64,000 nt of DNA, from contig OX621252.1 of the NCBI GenBank assembly GCA_951640165.1, forward strand, positions 1,148,501-1,212,500, read 5' to 3'. The notes beneath the pieces were generated by a model. That model saw only the letters and a list, made by a program, of their open reading frames with translations, had not been told where the DNA came from and ran no database searches. Of the stretch, positions 41,473 to 54,820 are shown in pieces. Both the position numbers and the translations under genes were made by a program. Origin of the DNA: Pseudoips prasinana (lineage: Eukaryota > Arthropoda > Insecta > Lepidoptera > Nolidae). Position 1 is the stretch's first letter; the number at the start of each line of letters is the position of its first letter.

Positions 41473-44400
41473 CCTCTCAAATTTTTTTATTACTATTCGA
41501 AGATTTTTGCGACCATCCTTCCATTACCAACCTTGTATAAATGTATTCCTTTGTTACTAATCATAAAGAAAAATAAATTTCACCTAACTTTTAAAAATGT
41601 AACGTAAAATTGTGTCGTTGTATGTCGTATTAGTTTCACTTCTAGTGGATGACGTCATAGACTTGACAAGTAGGTAAATGCTATAAAGGTTACCTCCAAC
41701 TAGATCTTTTCATTGAATTACCTGCTTTCGCGTAACTAAAATTATAGATTTGTAAATGATTTTATATTGTGTACTACTTACTGTTTTTGTTGTATTGTTT
41801 TGATTATTTACCAACCCAAAATAATTTTCCCAAGTTATCTGATATTAGACACATATTCTATTAAGAAATACATACGATATTGTATACATAGGCTATATTT
41901 ATACCTATATCATAAAAGCATATCACTAATGACAAAACGGCACATGTTCCCAAACGTATATTTAACCTAAACTTAATATTTCAATTGTTTCATATTATTA
42001 ATTAAACAATAAATATACAATATTTTCTTAAAAGTGAATTTATTGTATTTAAAATGATAATAATATTTCAAATAATGTTTTAGAGAATGATACGCACCAT
42101 GTGCCCTTTTAGTTATTAGTGATTCATTAGTTTTAATTAAAAACATAAATGCAAGTTCTAATTAAATTATGCGTTATTTAAAGTATTTTCGAATATTTGT
42201 TGAATCTAAAATTTAAATTAGATAGGATTTATTTGTAATTTTATATTGTTAAAGCTATGTGATATTCTAAGTAGATGTAAGAACTAATGTGATAAAGTTT
42301 AAATTAAGTTTCTTATTGTCTGCTCAAAATTTTTCATGGCTCGAATGTTACGAAATTAATCTTTCACCTAATAACATTAGTTATAGTTATTACTTACCTA
42401 ATGTCAGATTTAATATTAAATTCTGTTTTAATATTTGTATGGTTTTAAGCGAAATGGTAACTTATTAAATGTATCGGATTATACATTTTCAATAAGCAGA
42501 GTGTTTGGTTTGACATTAATCCATAAGAGAAGCGCAAGCGCCTTGTTGTTTTATCGAGCAAATCTGAATGAAATTGATTAATAATTTGACAGTAACAATA
42601 ACAATCCTTAGATCATTAATTTAACTACCTATTAAATAATTTCTTGCCAAATTTAATTGTACGTAATTGTAATATTGTTCCACAACAATGAACAATTTCC
42701 AAATGTTGCAAATATTAATAGCGAAACGAAAAAGAAACGTCTCATCAAATATTATACGTTGATTGATAATTAATTGTACAAAGTATAAAATCCCTGTTTA
42801 TGTTTTAATGCAACCAAAAAGTGTAAGCGGTTTGATTTGGAACATTAAAATAATAGACAAAGGTATAGGGATCAAATACTGTTGCTTGCACAGTTGGTTG
42901 GTGGTTTATTGTACTAAGTACAAAATTCACTTAAATAATTGATTTCACCCAATAACTGTTTGATTATAGATATTTAAAAGTGCGACTTGTATTAGAATAA
43001 GTATTTCTATTCCTAATAATTTGTAATATAATGACTTTCTATCGAATTTAATTTTTTATTTCATAAAGGGCGTATTATTTTGAATTTGATCTAATAGATT
43101 TTTATACCATCTGTGCACGGAAAAATGCACTCCGCCCCTTACTCACTTCGCGGTTGAAGAGTTAACTAACCATTACAATATGCAGTTAAGCATGGTTCCG
43201 AATTAATATAGAGGTTTCTAACGTCAATGTATCCGAAACGGTACCCTAAACAATACTTACTTACAACTACTTACAATAAAGTGTTCAAATGATGAGATTT
43301 ACGTTCAAGAGAGAGCTCAGATTATGAAAAATAGTTCTATATACGCCCTGGTCTTATAATCATTTTAGATCTTCTATTTTTTTAAAGGGACCAAATAAGA
43401 TAAATTCAAGTTATAATTTGGTATATTTTGTCAGTAAATCGAAGTTTCAACATATGTTTCTTATAGTAATAAATACATTATTGATTTAAAATGCAACGTC
43501 CCTCACTATAAGTGAATGTGTATTTTGATTTAAATGAATATAATGGCAATTTTTTTTAAAGTATCCATGGCATCAATCATGTGTCATATCAGCCAAGTCT
43601 GTCAAAAAGCCGCTGAGTTACACGAAATAATTAATTAGAAAAATAATTGTTATAAATATATTTTTGTTATATTATATGTTATAGATACGTAGCATTCAAT
43701 TATTACAATTTCATTATGTGGTTTAGAATATAGTTATTTTAATGTGAATGGCTCTTTTCATAACGCCTTAGAAGTAGACACTGGAACTTGTGACAAAGTG
43801 ACCATAAACATTTATTATTATAACTTGTTAGTTGTGTAATTCGTATTGAATAAAGTATCTACAATTGACTGATTCTACGATATTTTATTGCTATGATACC
43901 CGCCAACCTACACAGATGCAAATCAATATACTTAGGTACTTATATTACCTAAGAAACAAGGCCCAAATATGACTGTCGTGATATAGTTTTAGTTATGTGT
44001 AAAATATAAAATGATTTAATTCTGACAACGTGAGACATCAACACAAAATAGTATTTTTTTAGGCTGGTAAGTAAAGGTACATCTATGTTTGCCACTGCCT
44101 TTTTTTCTGCTTTCCGTCTATGCCTCATTGGGTCTAGTGGATACGTGGTAAATTAATAGCAGACAATAAGGTCCCGGGTTTAATTCTCGTGTTGAGTACA
44201 TATTACCTAAGTCAAAAATTCTATTATCCATGTTGATTTTTCTACCACGAAAAGCGGTTAAATAGTTTAGATTTTTAGGATTTTGAGATTAAATAGTTTG
44301 GTGTTAGGGAGTTTCTAGTTTTTCAAAACCATCGTGGCATCTGTACTGCCAAACTGATACAGGCTTTTGCATCCTAGGGGATTATACTATATCTAATATT

Positions 44401-44515
44401 ATTATGCCCTACGCAAATGTAGTATGTAGTATTTATTGGCCATCATGTTAAAATTCCTCCAGTAATAGACACAATAGCTTAAAACTTCTGCTTTACAAGT
44501 TTAATCTTACCCACA
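41473..44515. other. AT-rich intergenic sequence
   Basis: There is no convincing ORF. A tRNA-like SINE trace ('aaggtcccgggtttaattct') lies near 44180. Otherwise nothing was recognised. Confidence 0.45.
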
Positions 44516-44580
44516 GTTTCAATCCGAATTTCATTTCTAAATACTGGGCCAGTATTTAGAAATGAAATTTGGATTGAAAC
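44516..44580. repeat. 65-bp near-perfect hairpin
   Basis: The 32-bp arms, separated by a single G, differ at one position ('gtttcaatccgaatttcatt' against its partner). Confidence 0.95.
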
Positions 44581-44739
44581 TTAGTGTAAAAAATGACTAA
44601 AATAACCTAGAATAATTAGACGGAGTCATATGCGCCGATGCTTTATTATAAATGTTAAATAAATAGGTAACAGAAGGTAGGTTATATCTAGGTACATATC
44701 TAAGTTCTTACAAAATATTATATTATATTTGTACGCTAA

Positions 44740-45155
44740 TGAGGAGCTCTTAGATAAACTTGAGCGGCTGCGGAATGTGTGCATTTGTTTTATATTTGGG
44801 TAAAAAAAATATGACCACGTTTGTCAATATCGCAAAGAACTCAAGTAGCTCCCAATCCGCATTCGCAGGAATACTCGGATATTATCTCCTGTTTAATATC
44901 CTGCATAATCCTCTATTCCCGTCCTACCTACATGAGCGTTTCTCCTATACTCGATCACCAGACAAGCCATGTAGGTCGCACCTTATATCCCTCCTAAAAT
45001 TCCCATCCCATGAAACTGAATTCTACTCCCAATCCTTTACTGTCCGCGCGGTCAGGTTATGGAACTCACTTCCGCCTGATATAAGAAACTGTGACACTCT
45101 ATCGTTATTTAAAAAACGAGTGAAATTACATTTTCTCTCTCTACCCTTTATCTTT
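44740..45155 (+). pseudogene. LINE (CR1/Jockey-type) RT C-terminal remnant
   Basis: The last part (about 44890-45155) reads 'LHERFSYTRSPDKPCRSH' and 'VRAVRLWNSLPPDIR'. RLWNSLPxxIR is typical of LINE ORF2 C-termini. Upstream, 'LLDKLERLRNVCICFIFG' is readable in another phase. Stops and frameshifts show decay. The N-terminal catalytic domains are missing. Confidence 0.8.
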
Positions 45156-45159
45156 TAGT

Positions 45160-47040
45160 GCCAAATTTCAAAATTGTAGGCCAATGAAAAATCGTCTAAA
45201 AATATATACTTATGTGTTAATTAGTGAGTCAGTGAAACCTTTATTATGAAAATATGCTTGAAAAGGCCGTGTTTTTTTCTGTTGCGTTAATTCTTTTTCT
45301 CTGAGTGTTAAACTTAAAACATAACTTGACACTATGAGCCTGTGAAATTCATTTTATATGGATAATTTCTCAAACCATTTCTGACAGAAACGGCATACAG
45401 ATTTTAAATGAACGGCTTTTCTTTATTTATTTATTCACCTTCATTTTACAGTTTCTAAAAGTGACTCTCACGTATTTTAGGACTTTTTGTTGTAGGTTAC
45501 ATTGGTCATCATTCAAAATTGTGGCGGACGAAGTTGGTTGTATGTTTAGAACTGTTTATGTATTTATTTAAGTATTTGTATATAAGTTTATTTATTCTTC
45601 TGACTACTGAGTTTTTATTTAATGTTTAGAATAACCTACACACAATTCCTCTTTCATACTGTATCTCCTCTCGCGGGCCTGTTTGAAGAGATTTCTTTAG
45701 GAATAAGCAGTGTCTTTGTACTTTTTCATTTTGTATACCTACCTACTTGCTTTTATTTACTTTTACTGAGTGTACATATAAAAATAGGCAATTTCCTAAT
45801 TTAGGACATACCTACTTATTGTACTAAATTTAGCAAAGGATGAATGATGACTGTAGCTTGATATACCTACCTAGTACCAGGAACATATACGCTAAATATA
45901 ATGTAAATATTATTGTTAAAACAAGGCCATTAATAACATCTGGCGCCTTCATCCTAGCGCAATAATGTTAGCATTGCTAATGATGATGCAATACTTATTA
46001 ATTTATTCGGTTAGTCTGATTCATAAGTCGCGATCACTTTAAAATCTTGCAGTATCTTTGTCGTCAAAAGAGAATGTATTGCCTCTCTACAATTTTTCTC
46101 TTACATATCATTAGTAGAAGGCAATCCTAAACTAATATTAAGGTGTTCGTTCGGAAACGTAGCGCCGTTTACCTAACGTTTTATTTAATAAAAAAATAAT
46201 GATCTTAATCGTTTGATAATATTTTAAGATAAAATAACAATACGTACACCTGTACACCTGTTTCAGAATCATTTTATTTTAAAACTACAGTTACTCGAAA
46301 ATCCTTCTTACAAAAACACCTGACCCCATATTTCCGAACGTATCTAATGTCATGTCAAGTAAAATGTGACGGGTGCCCCATGTTTTGTCTTCTGCAATTT
46401 ACTTGTTGATTTTAATAAGAATTGAATGAGAATTCAGTGGACTGATATAAAATTGTTGTGGGAACAGATGTGTTATAGTTTTATAAGTGCATACAGTGTT
46501 GGCGAGTCACCGTAACGCGTTTCCAGCCGCGGATTGGTCAGGTAACGGTATTTATTGACAACGTTGATATTTTCGTGTAATCGTATATTTGTTTGGTTTT
46601 TATTGATTGCAATCTTGTTAAATGACCTTTGGCTTAGCAATTAGCAATGGTAGTTCCAAATGATATGGTTAGTGTTCGTAGAGATAATATGCTGAAGTAT
46701 TTTGGGCGTTCTGATGGTTTACTTAAAACGGAACTAGTTTTGACAGATGGGGACCAATCACCGTGCCTACAAACTCCTTGATAACTCATTTCAATGTATT
46801 GTAAAAAATAAATTAAGTTTTATAGGACTCTGCTTCGAAATTGAATAATTCTAGCCGTATTCTATTGTTTAAGACAATAGACTTGGGGCTTAAATATACA
46901 GTTGTCAAAAATACATCATTTAGACTATTCTATCTCTCTTAAATTTTTTAATCGTAGTATAACAGTATTCCCAGATTTTAGTTACATTCCACATCAACAT
47001 ATATAACAATACCTATTCATTTTGGTACAGGAATATGTCT
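45160..47040. other. Unassigned intergenic sequence
   Basis: There is probably LINE 3' UTR just after 45155. A 44-codon frame at 46647-46781 has no recognised motif. Nothing else is supported. Confidence 0.4.
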
Positions 47041-47645
47041 GGCTTACTTGACAGATTTTATTACACCCAGATACAGAACAAATAATCATGTTCAACACAC
47101 AAAGATTTGTTATACAAATAATCATGTTCATCACACAAAGATTTGTTATACAAATAATCATGTTCATCACACAAAGATTTGTTATACAATTAATCATGTT
47201 CATCACACAAAGATTTGTTATACAATTAATCATGTTCATCACACAAAGATTTATTATACAATTAATCATGTTCATCACACAAAGATTTGTTATACAAATA
47301 ATCATATTCATCACACAAAGATTTTTTATACTAATAATCATGTTCATCACATAAAGATTTGTTATACAAATAATCATATTCATCACACAAAGATTTTTTA
47401 TACTAATAATCATGTTCATCACATAAAGATTTGTTATACAAATAATCATATTCATCACACAAAGATTTTTTATACTAATAATCATGTTCATCACATAAAG
47501 ATTTGTTATACAAATAATCATGTTCATCACACAAAGATTTGTTATACAAATAATCATGTTCATCACACAAAGATTTGTTATGTGTGGGAATCTAACCCAC
47601 AACCTCATGCTTAACAGTCAGGGTCACTAACCACTAGACCCATAG
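47040..47645 (-). mobile_element. tRNA-derived SINE with an internal minisatellite
   Basis: On - the head (complement of 'gtgggaatctaacccacaac', about 47584-47645) and the far end ('attacacccagatacagaac', 47060) match the SINE family at 3701-3830. The intervening body is expanded into 36-bp repeats. Confidence 0.8.
47082..47582. repeat. 36-bp minisatellite, 14 units
   Basis: The unit is about 'acaaataatcatgttcatca' plus 'cacaaagatttgttat'. Fourteen units are present. Units 3-8, counted from the right, form three identical 72-bp pairs. The period is divisible by three, so both strands stay open by chance (204 and 188 codons). These are not genes. Confidence 0.95.
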
Positions 47646-47669
47646 ATCATTCGGTTATTTTATTATACT

Positions 47670-47850
47670 AGCTGGGCCTTGTGGTTTTACCCACATTAAA
47701 CTTTATAAATTATAGCCTATGTGTTAATCCAGGGTGTCAGCCAACTCCATACCAAATTTTATTAAAATCACCCCACCCATGACGTGAAGAAGTAACAAAC
47801 ATACACACTCGCAAAAATTTCGTCTTTATAATATTAGTAGGATATTTTCC
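47670..47850. repeat. Dispersed 'tactagctg...ataatattagta' repeat
   Basis: It shares 'ttataaattatagcctatgt', 'gaagaagtaacaaacata' and 'tttataatattagt' with 48475-48655. This is a common lepidopteran interspersed repeat whose class I cannot assign. Confidence 0.6.
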
Positions 47851-48053
47851 TTTCCTTTATTTAACAAGTTTTATTGGTTTCATGTTATCAATTGCCATTA
47901 GTAGTTAGTTTATATTGACACATGTTAATAAATGATGAATCCTTAAATTAATAATTCTCTTAATTGCTTTTTAATTTTAATTGGATTAATTTTAATTGGA
48001 ATTTTAATTTGGAAATGTAAAAAAGTAAAAAAAAAACCAATGTGTTTAACATT

Positions 48054-48291
48054 TTATTTTTCATAATCAATTTCATATGAAATCTCTTGTATTCCATGTG
48101 GTTTGTAAAACTTACTATACACATTCTCCCAGAACAGAAGCCTTTGATGTGGAAGTGAATTCATCTTTAGACCGTCATTGCCAAATAACAATATTGGGGC
48201 TGCAGCAATGGCGGCAAGGTTGTTTTCACTGGAGCTGCACATTGGCTGCCATATCAGAGGGATTATATATGATGATAAAGGTGTTGGGTCT
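48054..48291 (-). CDS. Carboxylesterase-like gene, last coding exon
   Basis: The acceptor is ttgttccag before 48291, and the first base completes a Gly codon from the preceding exon. It encodes 'DPTPLSSYIIPLIWQPM' and later 'HQRLLFWENVYSKFY', the usual C-terminal pattern of type-B carboxylesterases (xRLxFWExxY). The stop TAA (48054-48056) overlaps an AATAAA. No C-terminal membrane anchor or adhesion tail is seen. Confidence 0.9.
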
Positions 48292-50373
48292 CTGGAACAA
48301 ATTCATTATCACCTTTGTTATGTCATTTTATTGAAGTTTCATCACAGACTGATGTAAAACACACACATCACAGTAATCACCAACAAACATAAAAATTAGG
48401 TCAGGCTAATGTTTATGAGATTTAAAGACAGTTTAAATATTGTTGTGTTGTGAAATTTGTGAAATATTAATGTACTAGCTGTGCCACATGGTTTTATCCA
48501 CATTAATGGTTATAAATTATAGCCTATGTGTTATTCGGATAATAAGCCATATTGCTACAAAGTTACATCAAAATCCGTTCAGTAGTTTTAGAGTGAAGAA
48601 GTAACAAACATAACCACTCACATAGTCACTTTCGCCTTTATAATATTAGTGTGATTATATTTTTAAACCATCGAATTTTAAATTATTAAATTTAACACTT
48701 TTAATCTATTCTACATGTGAAATAAACACCAATCAACAACTAACAACATAATATGTAAGTAAACAAACAAATGTGATTTGCCATTGTGTCAAGTTGCATT
48801 TGAATGTTGCCAGATCTTCAGATTTGTTTCATATGGTTTTTGTTCCATTACAACACAAATACTAAAACATTTAATTAATAAATTGCACTATACTTGTAAT
48901 TTGTTTACACATGTATGATGTTATATGTCTAGTAGCTTTAGTGCAGCAATCTTAAAAAACAAATGCTTTTACATAATTTATGGTGAATTTTCTGGATTCA
49001 TATATACATTATTATTCATTTTAATGAATTTTTCAAAAGTACTTCTAACCCTATTAACTATGAGAAGTCACTGCTGTCTGAACTTGAGTTAGTAGTCCCT
49101 TATGTGAACTGTTGCTTATGTCAGCTGATAAAAAACAAATAACAGGGTGGGTAGACCAAATATCTGATCTGTTTGGCTTGATGACCTGTCATAATTTTTT
49201 TACTCCCTATACAAAACCCATCAGCTGATGGACATTTTGCCATTGAAAGATAATCTTTTTTTCTGTGTATATTGCACACTGATATTTTACATGTTCGGTT
49301 TTATAAGTCAAGTAAGTGCATCTAGTTCCATCCGCTATTTGTTATGCCTTGTATAGTTCACTTTATGATTAGCAAAATGTACTAGATTTATCATTAAGAA
49401 TATATATTTCTTGCTATGAATGATTTTGTTTTTTACATATTTTGATAGTTTTCTATTTTGATAAAAGCTACCATATAAGCTTATATGGGTTAGACTAGAC
49501 TGATACAATAAAATTGGATGTTAGCAGCCCCTTAAAATATAAAATACTGATTAATTATTTATTGTAAGTTATAATTATTTATTCTAAGTAGCTGCCAAAT
49601 CATGTACTGATTAATAATTTATTGTAAGTAGTTACCACATCATGTGCAGTAGGGTAAAAATAATTGATGATACCCACACAAATATACTAATTTAATTGAA
49701 AAGGATTGAATGTGGAATAAATAATATAATTTTTAATTTGGTATGGCAATTTTTGTATTGTTTACATGGTCAGAAAGTGGATTAAGTAGATATTTAATTT
49801 ACAATAGTATTGTCTGTTATAACTTAAAATATTGATTAATTAAATTCAAATTTATTTATGTTAGCATATGTTGATTTAGTTTCAAATATTGAACAATTAA
49901 ATTCACTTGATGATTTTTTTCTTTTATGTGTATGTCTATACAATAAACAACAGTCTTTAAAAATAATAAATGTGGTTTAGCTTATTGAATTTCAGAGGCA
50001 ATTTAATAAATTCATTATGAATGATGAATTACATCTATTCCTGTAAAATATGTTAGATCCTTATCATCTTTTGAAAGGTGTTCTTCATTCTACATTATAT
50101 TAACTAATCTTTACAAGACATAAAGCTGTTTTAATTGTATCAATTTTATTTCAGCCCAAGAATATGTTAGATAGTCTATTATGATTTGAAGCTTGTAATT
50201 TAACCTGACTAAAAAATATGTAGTTAAATGTGCAAAGTAAACATCATAAAATTTCAAAACTAAACTACATAGAGAAAAGTATGTTAATTAATATAACATG
50301 GATACATTATTTTGTTTGCTTAATTGCTTCTAAAATTTCATAATTGATTTAAATCAATTTTAAACAAACTTAC
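48292..50373 (-). other. Intron of the carboxylesterase-like gene
   Basis: It is 2.1 kb, AT-rich, and holds one interspersed repeat (48475-48655). Donor gtaagt and acceptor ttgttccag were identified. Confidence 0.8.
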
Positions 50374-51357
50374 CCCAACTCTATAAAATTCTTCCACAAA
50401 GTAATCAGCCTTTTTAGCACTACCTCTTTTACTTCATGATCATCTTCCAAATATTCTAAAACTGTTCCACTAGATGTCGCCCCTCCAGAGTCTCCCGTAA
50501 ATTTCATCACATACACTAAAGCATTATTGTTCAAAGAGTACAGCATTGCAAATTTGACTATTGGATATTCTGTAAAAATATCATGGATATAATTTGTATA
50601 TGCTTGTAACACATCATCAGTTCTTGTCTCTTCTCCAAAGTAGAAATCTTTCACCAGCCTTCCCAATTTTGTCTTCATGTCACTGTCATCGAATTCCAAG
50701 TTACTTGGTAGCAAATTTTCTAAGTTCTCTGGTTTAATCTCAAACCTATCTACATAATTCTGTACAAGTGTAACACTATCTCGTTCATTGAAAACAATTA
50801 TCATTGGCACTTTCTCAAAGTCACCTATTTTCAGTTTGTGTACAGGATCTGAGTCTATCAAACTGCTGTTAAGACCCAAGTCCTCAATACACGGTAGGAA
50901 CATCTCAGGTATAGTGACTATATCAGCAACTTTAACTTCTTCGTAAAAATCATATAGTTCCGTGGCATCATCTGTTCCGTCATACCCCAAGGAATTAGCG
51001 CCGACTAACGCTAAAGCTCTGGGATCGTAAGTCATATAAGAGGGTGACAATGCTGAGCCGGATTCAGCAATAACTCTATGTACTAAGTCCTTGGCTAGTC
51101 CGTATATGATCAGTATTTGCACACTCGCGGCTCCCGATCCTACACCATAAACGGTGACGTCACGATAGTTGCCTCCAAATGCGGCGATGTTTCTGTGTAC
51201 CCAGTATAACGCTGCTATCTGGTCTTTGAGGCCAGCGTTGCCTGGCGCATCGTCTGTGCCTAGGCATAGGAACCCTAAGGCTCCAAGGCGGTAGTTGAAT
51301 GTAACCACCACGAAGCCTTGCTCGAGGAATTGTCCTGGAGATTTGTGTTTACCCCAT
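50374..51357 (-). CDS. Carboxylesterase-like gene, large middle exon
   Basis: It spans 984 nt. The acceptor tgattacag ends at 51358 and the donor gtaagt starts at 50373. It encodes the alpha/beta-hydrolase core: 'GFVVVTFNYRLGALGFL' and 'GNAGLKDQIAALYWVHRNI' are diagnostic. At the nucleophile elbow, where the family has GESAG, it reads YGVGSGAAS, so Gly replaces the catalytic Ser. The usual GxxH region reads GATSSGTVLEYL, without His. The fold is therefore kept but hydrolysis is unlikely. Non-catalytic relatives include neuroligin- and glutactin-like proteins. No single-copy adhesion domain is visible here, so the subfamily is left open. Confidence 0.92.
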
Positions 51358-51420
51358 CTGTAATCAAATTGAAATTTTAAGGATTATTTTGCCTTTTGTT
51401 AAATATAGACATAAATAGTT

Positions 51421-51497
51421 GTTTTGCGTGGGAATCGAACCCAGGACAGGTAGCGGCGAGGCGACTGTCTTAACCGGTGCGCCACACGTGCAGTCAA
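51421..51497 (-). mobile_element. tRNA-derived SINE fragment
   Basis: It has the head complement 'gggaatcgaacccaggaca' and 'gtgcgccacacgtgcagtca', the same family as 36200-36330. Confidence 0.7.
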
Positions 51498-51499
51498 AT

Positions 51500-52410
51500 A
51501 GTCAATACCCGGTTTTTTAATGCACAGTGGCGTTCCCAAAACCGACAGGTTTAGTACGTAGTAGTCCATTCAGATCGATCCTTAGGTGCTCGTTATCAAC
51601 TAACTCTAACTTGACCTAAACGTAACTTAAACGTAGGGAGTTTAAATTATTAGCATACCTATTCACACGTTCCGTTATCCTTTCCCCATCTTCATTATCA
51701 GAAATCATGTAGCAGGGCCTGCCTCTATATCATACCAGCTCAATGACGCGATATTATTGTAATGTTATCGGAATTAATAAAATTTGCTAAGTGTCATATG
51801 ATATGATTGAAGAGCTCATAGCGAGTTGTAAACTGCGCTAAGTAGGTGGCCGCCTCATTGGTAACAGTGCAAAGTGACTCCTCAGGTCGATTAGAGGGCA
51901 CATTACGTTGTCGGTCTCAAACGTATTCATTAAAGAAACGTCGCCATGCCAGAGACTTACCTGTTAGCTGAAACAATTTAAAGTATTTCCGAAGTAACGA
52001 AAAATGACACATGTTCTTATCAATGTAAAAGATGGTCAAATATGCCTTTTTAATGACTGCAGTCATAGCCCTGCCCCAGACTATTGGTCATAGCCTCTAA
52101 AGGCAAAGATACTGGTAGCCCAGATAGAGAATCATTTAAATTAATAATAATAATTAAATTTATTTCCAATCCAAAACAAAACAAAAATAAATATACAAAG
52201 GCATCATCATAAGATATTATGGACATGAAATAAAAAATAAATAGAGGGTCACCACCAAGCTAGTGCCTAGAACATTATAAAACAATATATTTTCTTTCTT
52301 TACATTAGAAAGTAAGGTTTGTTACACGCTTAGTAATTTGCGACGTATACAATATTTACACTATCAATCACTTAATTTATAGTGTTAGACATTTAAATTT
52401 GTAAAATAAC
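51500..52410. other. Unassigned intron sequence
   Basis: A LINE-like A/T-rich 3' end may lie at 52140-52300. No coding signal is seen. Confidence 0.35.
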
Positions 52411-52414
52411 ATAT

Positions 52415-52870
52415 CATAAACGTCCACTGCCGAACAAAAGCCTAACCCAAAGATTATATTGGGGGGATGGATATGACATAATCACCACGCGAGGCAAAAG
52501 GGTTGCCGATCACAGTATGATGGTCATAGTGCTCAGAGTCTCTCTGAGCACTGTGTTGCCTGTTTTCTGGTAGAAATTCTCTCGGTACGACTTTGATGTT
52601 TCCATGGAATGCGATGGGGTCGTGATATTGTGCCTTCCCTATACAAAATACAAGCACTGGTGCGGAGCGCAGTGTACATTCAAGGATGTAAGCTAATTGG
52701 GCAGGTCATTATACAGTTTTATAATAAATAATAATAAAAATGGTTTATTTCATCTCCACATTACAGGTATTACAAATACAGTTGACAAAAGGTTTGGCAA
52801 ATTTGTAACTTGTGGGAGATCTGGAGTCTAAGCTAAGCCTAGGCCTGTATTTTAGCACTCCAGATACCTT
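52415..52870 (-). mobile_element. LINE/SINE 3'-end fragments
   Basis: 52417-52690 begins 'acgtccactgccgaacaaaa', a motif that ends several lepidopteran LINEs on the opposite strand. 52735-52870 matches 12370-12540 in reverse. Boundaries are approximate. Confidence 0.45.
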
Positions 52871-53126
52871 ATAGAACAAAAAGATTAGGAAAACATTCTT
52901 AAACCAACGTTCAGTTCAAACAAATTATATTTTAAAACATTTTCATCAGAGATTACTGCACTGCCGTCTCATTAACGTAAATTTCAAGTTGCAGATGTCG
53001 TTGGCACTTACCTAACTGTCAATAAATCCAAATCTAACTTAAAAAACAGCCGTAACTATTCATATTTTGCTAGGATTTGGAGCTATTTAGTTCGTATTGC
53101 ATACGATCGGGAGCAATGACAGTTAA

Positions 53127-53377
53127 AAAAAAACCGGTCAAGTGCGATTCTGACTCGCGCACGAAGGGTTCCGTGTCATTATCTATAAAAACGAGCAAAT
53201 AATTCAGTTTGTTGTATGGGAGCACCTTAATTTTTTTTTTGTTGTTTTAGTGGCAACAGAAATACATCATCTGTGAAAATTACAACTGTCTAACTATCAC
53301 GGTTCATCAGGCGGACAGACAGATAGCGAAATCTTAATATTAGGGCCCCGTTTTACCCTTTAGGTACGGAACCCTAA
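53127..53377 (+). mobile_element. Jockey-type 3' module
   Basis: It runs from 'aaaccggtcaagtgcgattc' to 'ggtacggaaccctaataata'. This is the same module that ends the LINE inserted at 17558-18484. It contains no ORF. Confidence 0.65.
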
Positions 53378-53619
53378 TAATACAGTAAGTACTTAAATAT
53401 AAATAGTCAAAGACTTTTGAGAAAATTGAAAAGCTATTTAAAATTCACCTTTATTTTCATCTCATAATGAGCCGCGTCCGTCACCAAAGATCTACATTAA
53501 GCTAACGACTAACAGATAACTACTGTTATGCATTTGAGTGTGTCGGAAATACCCGGTTACTCACCGAGCTGCCTACGACGTGACGAAGTGATTCTGTTGT
53601 CGTGCAGTTACTAACATCC

Positions 53620-53910
53620 TAATTTTAAGCGATGTCGCATCATTTAAGTAGTGTTGGACCCGTGTGATACAAAATATGGGAGTGTGGGACGGGGGGTTGG
53701 ACAGCAATGCCTTTATAAGGTTACCAGAAAGAGGACCGACGGCTTTCCGTGTTCTGCGAGACAAGGGGTATGATACCGCCAACTCCCAGAATCTGGGGCT
53801 GAAACTGGGAAATTTTCTTTAAAGAAAATCGCAGAATCATTTTTGGCCGGACCCGGGTTTTGAACTCCACCTCGTTATCTGCGGTTGGACACACTACCGC
53901 TAGACCGAAT
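53620..53910 (-). mobile_element. tRNA-derived SINE, diverged
   Basis: It has the head complement 'cacactaccgctagaccg' with 'gacccgggttttgaactcc', and a body related to 26575-26895. Confidence 0.65.
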
Positions 53911-54204
53911 AACAGAATAACTTATAAGAAATATTATATCGTCCTAAAATTACTTGGTACTGAAAATATCTTTATATTCATCGATAGTCTGTGTTTTGCT
54001 ACACGGCTTGAACCCTCGTCCGCCTCTATTCTTATATTTTCTATTCTATACCCATTTTTTCCGGGTTGGAAATACATGGATGTCCTCCGCCTTGGGGGGC
54101 GGGGAACAGGGGGCGAAGTCGTCTGTTCGAGTAAGTACGATACTTCCGCAACCCCCGGCTGAGTGAATTCCTCCCTAGGCTAACTGTCAACGTCAAATTG
54201 ATAA

Positions 54205-54475
54205 AATATTATAAATAAAATAAAAACGGTTTTTATTCACGTAGACTTCAGTCAGAACATGTTCGCAGTAATATATAATTAATTTATAATTATTTCTAGG
54301 TACATATCGATATTTAGGTACACGGATTGTAGGAAATAATTTACAATAAGATTTATTTTATAACAGTAACGATATTTAGCTAACTAAAATTAAGTTATTG
54401 TCAAGGATCATGTGTAGGTTTAATTATCTAAATTTTAGCTAATTGATTAAATAATAACTAGACCTCTATGAGAAA
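54205..54475 (-). mobile_element. LINE 3' UTR, copy 3
   Basis: It matches 395-600: 'ggtttttattcacgtagact', 'tcagaacatgtt', 'atatttaggtacacggatt'. It is truncated before any coding region. Confidence 0.7.
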
Positions 54476-54820
54476 ATACACAACGATCTCTATTGAACAT
54501 ACCATGGGACCATGTCGAAACTACACAAACGTCGGAGAAATGACTATGTGTGGGGTACAGATAGAGGTAGTGATATAGTGTATGTGAGGTAGAGATAGTG
54601 CGCAACAAACTTACGCCATTTCTCCGCTGTTTAATCTAGGGATCTATAAATAAGTTGTGCGGCCCGCATTCCAGCAACAATAGTTCAACCAATGGCTCTA
54701 TCAGATGACATTGAAAAAGTGGAAGTCGGGAGTTATGTTTCTTAAAATGAATCATTTCATATTTTATTAAAGACCAACTTTTAATATAATATCTATTTTT
54801 ATCCAATACAAAGAAATATT

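Noticed and set aside
47082..47582. Possible CRISPR-like array
   Set aside because: Units are contiguous near-identical tandem copies without unique spacers, within a SINE in a eukaryotic genome.
46994..47614. Long repetitive open frames on both strands (188 and 204 codons)
   Set aside because: They are produced by a 36-bp minisatellite whose period is divisible by three. No start context, splice site or conserved domain supports a protein.
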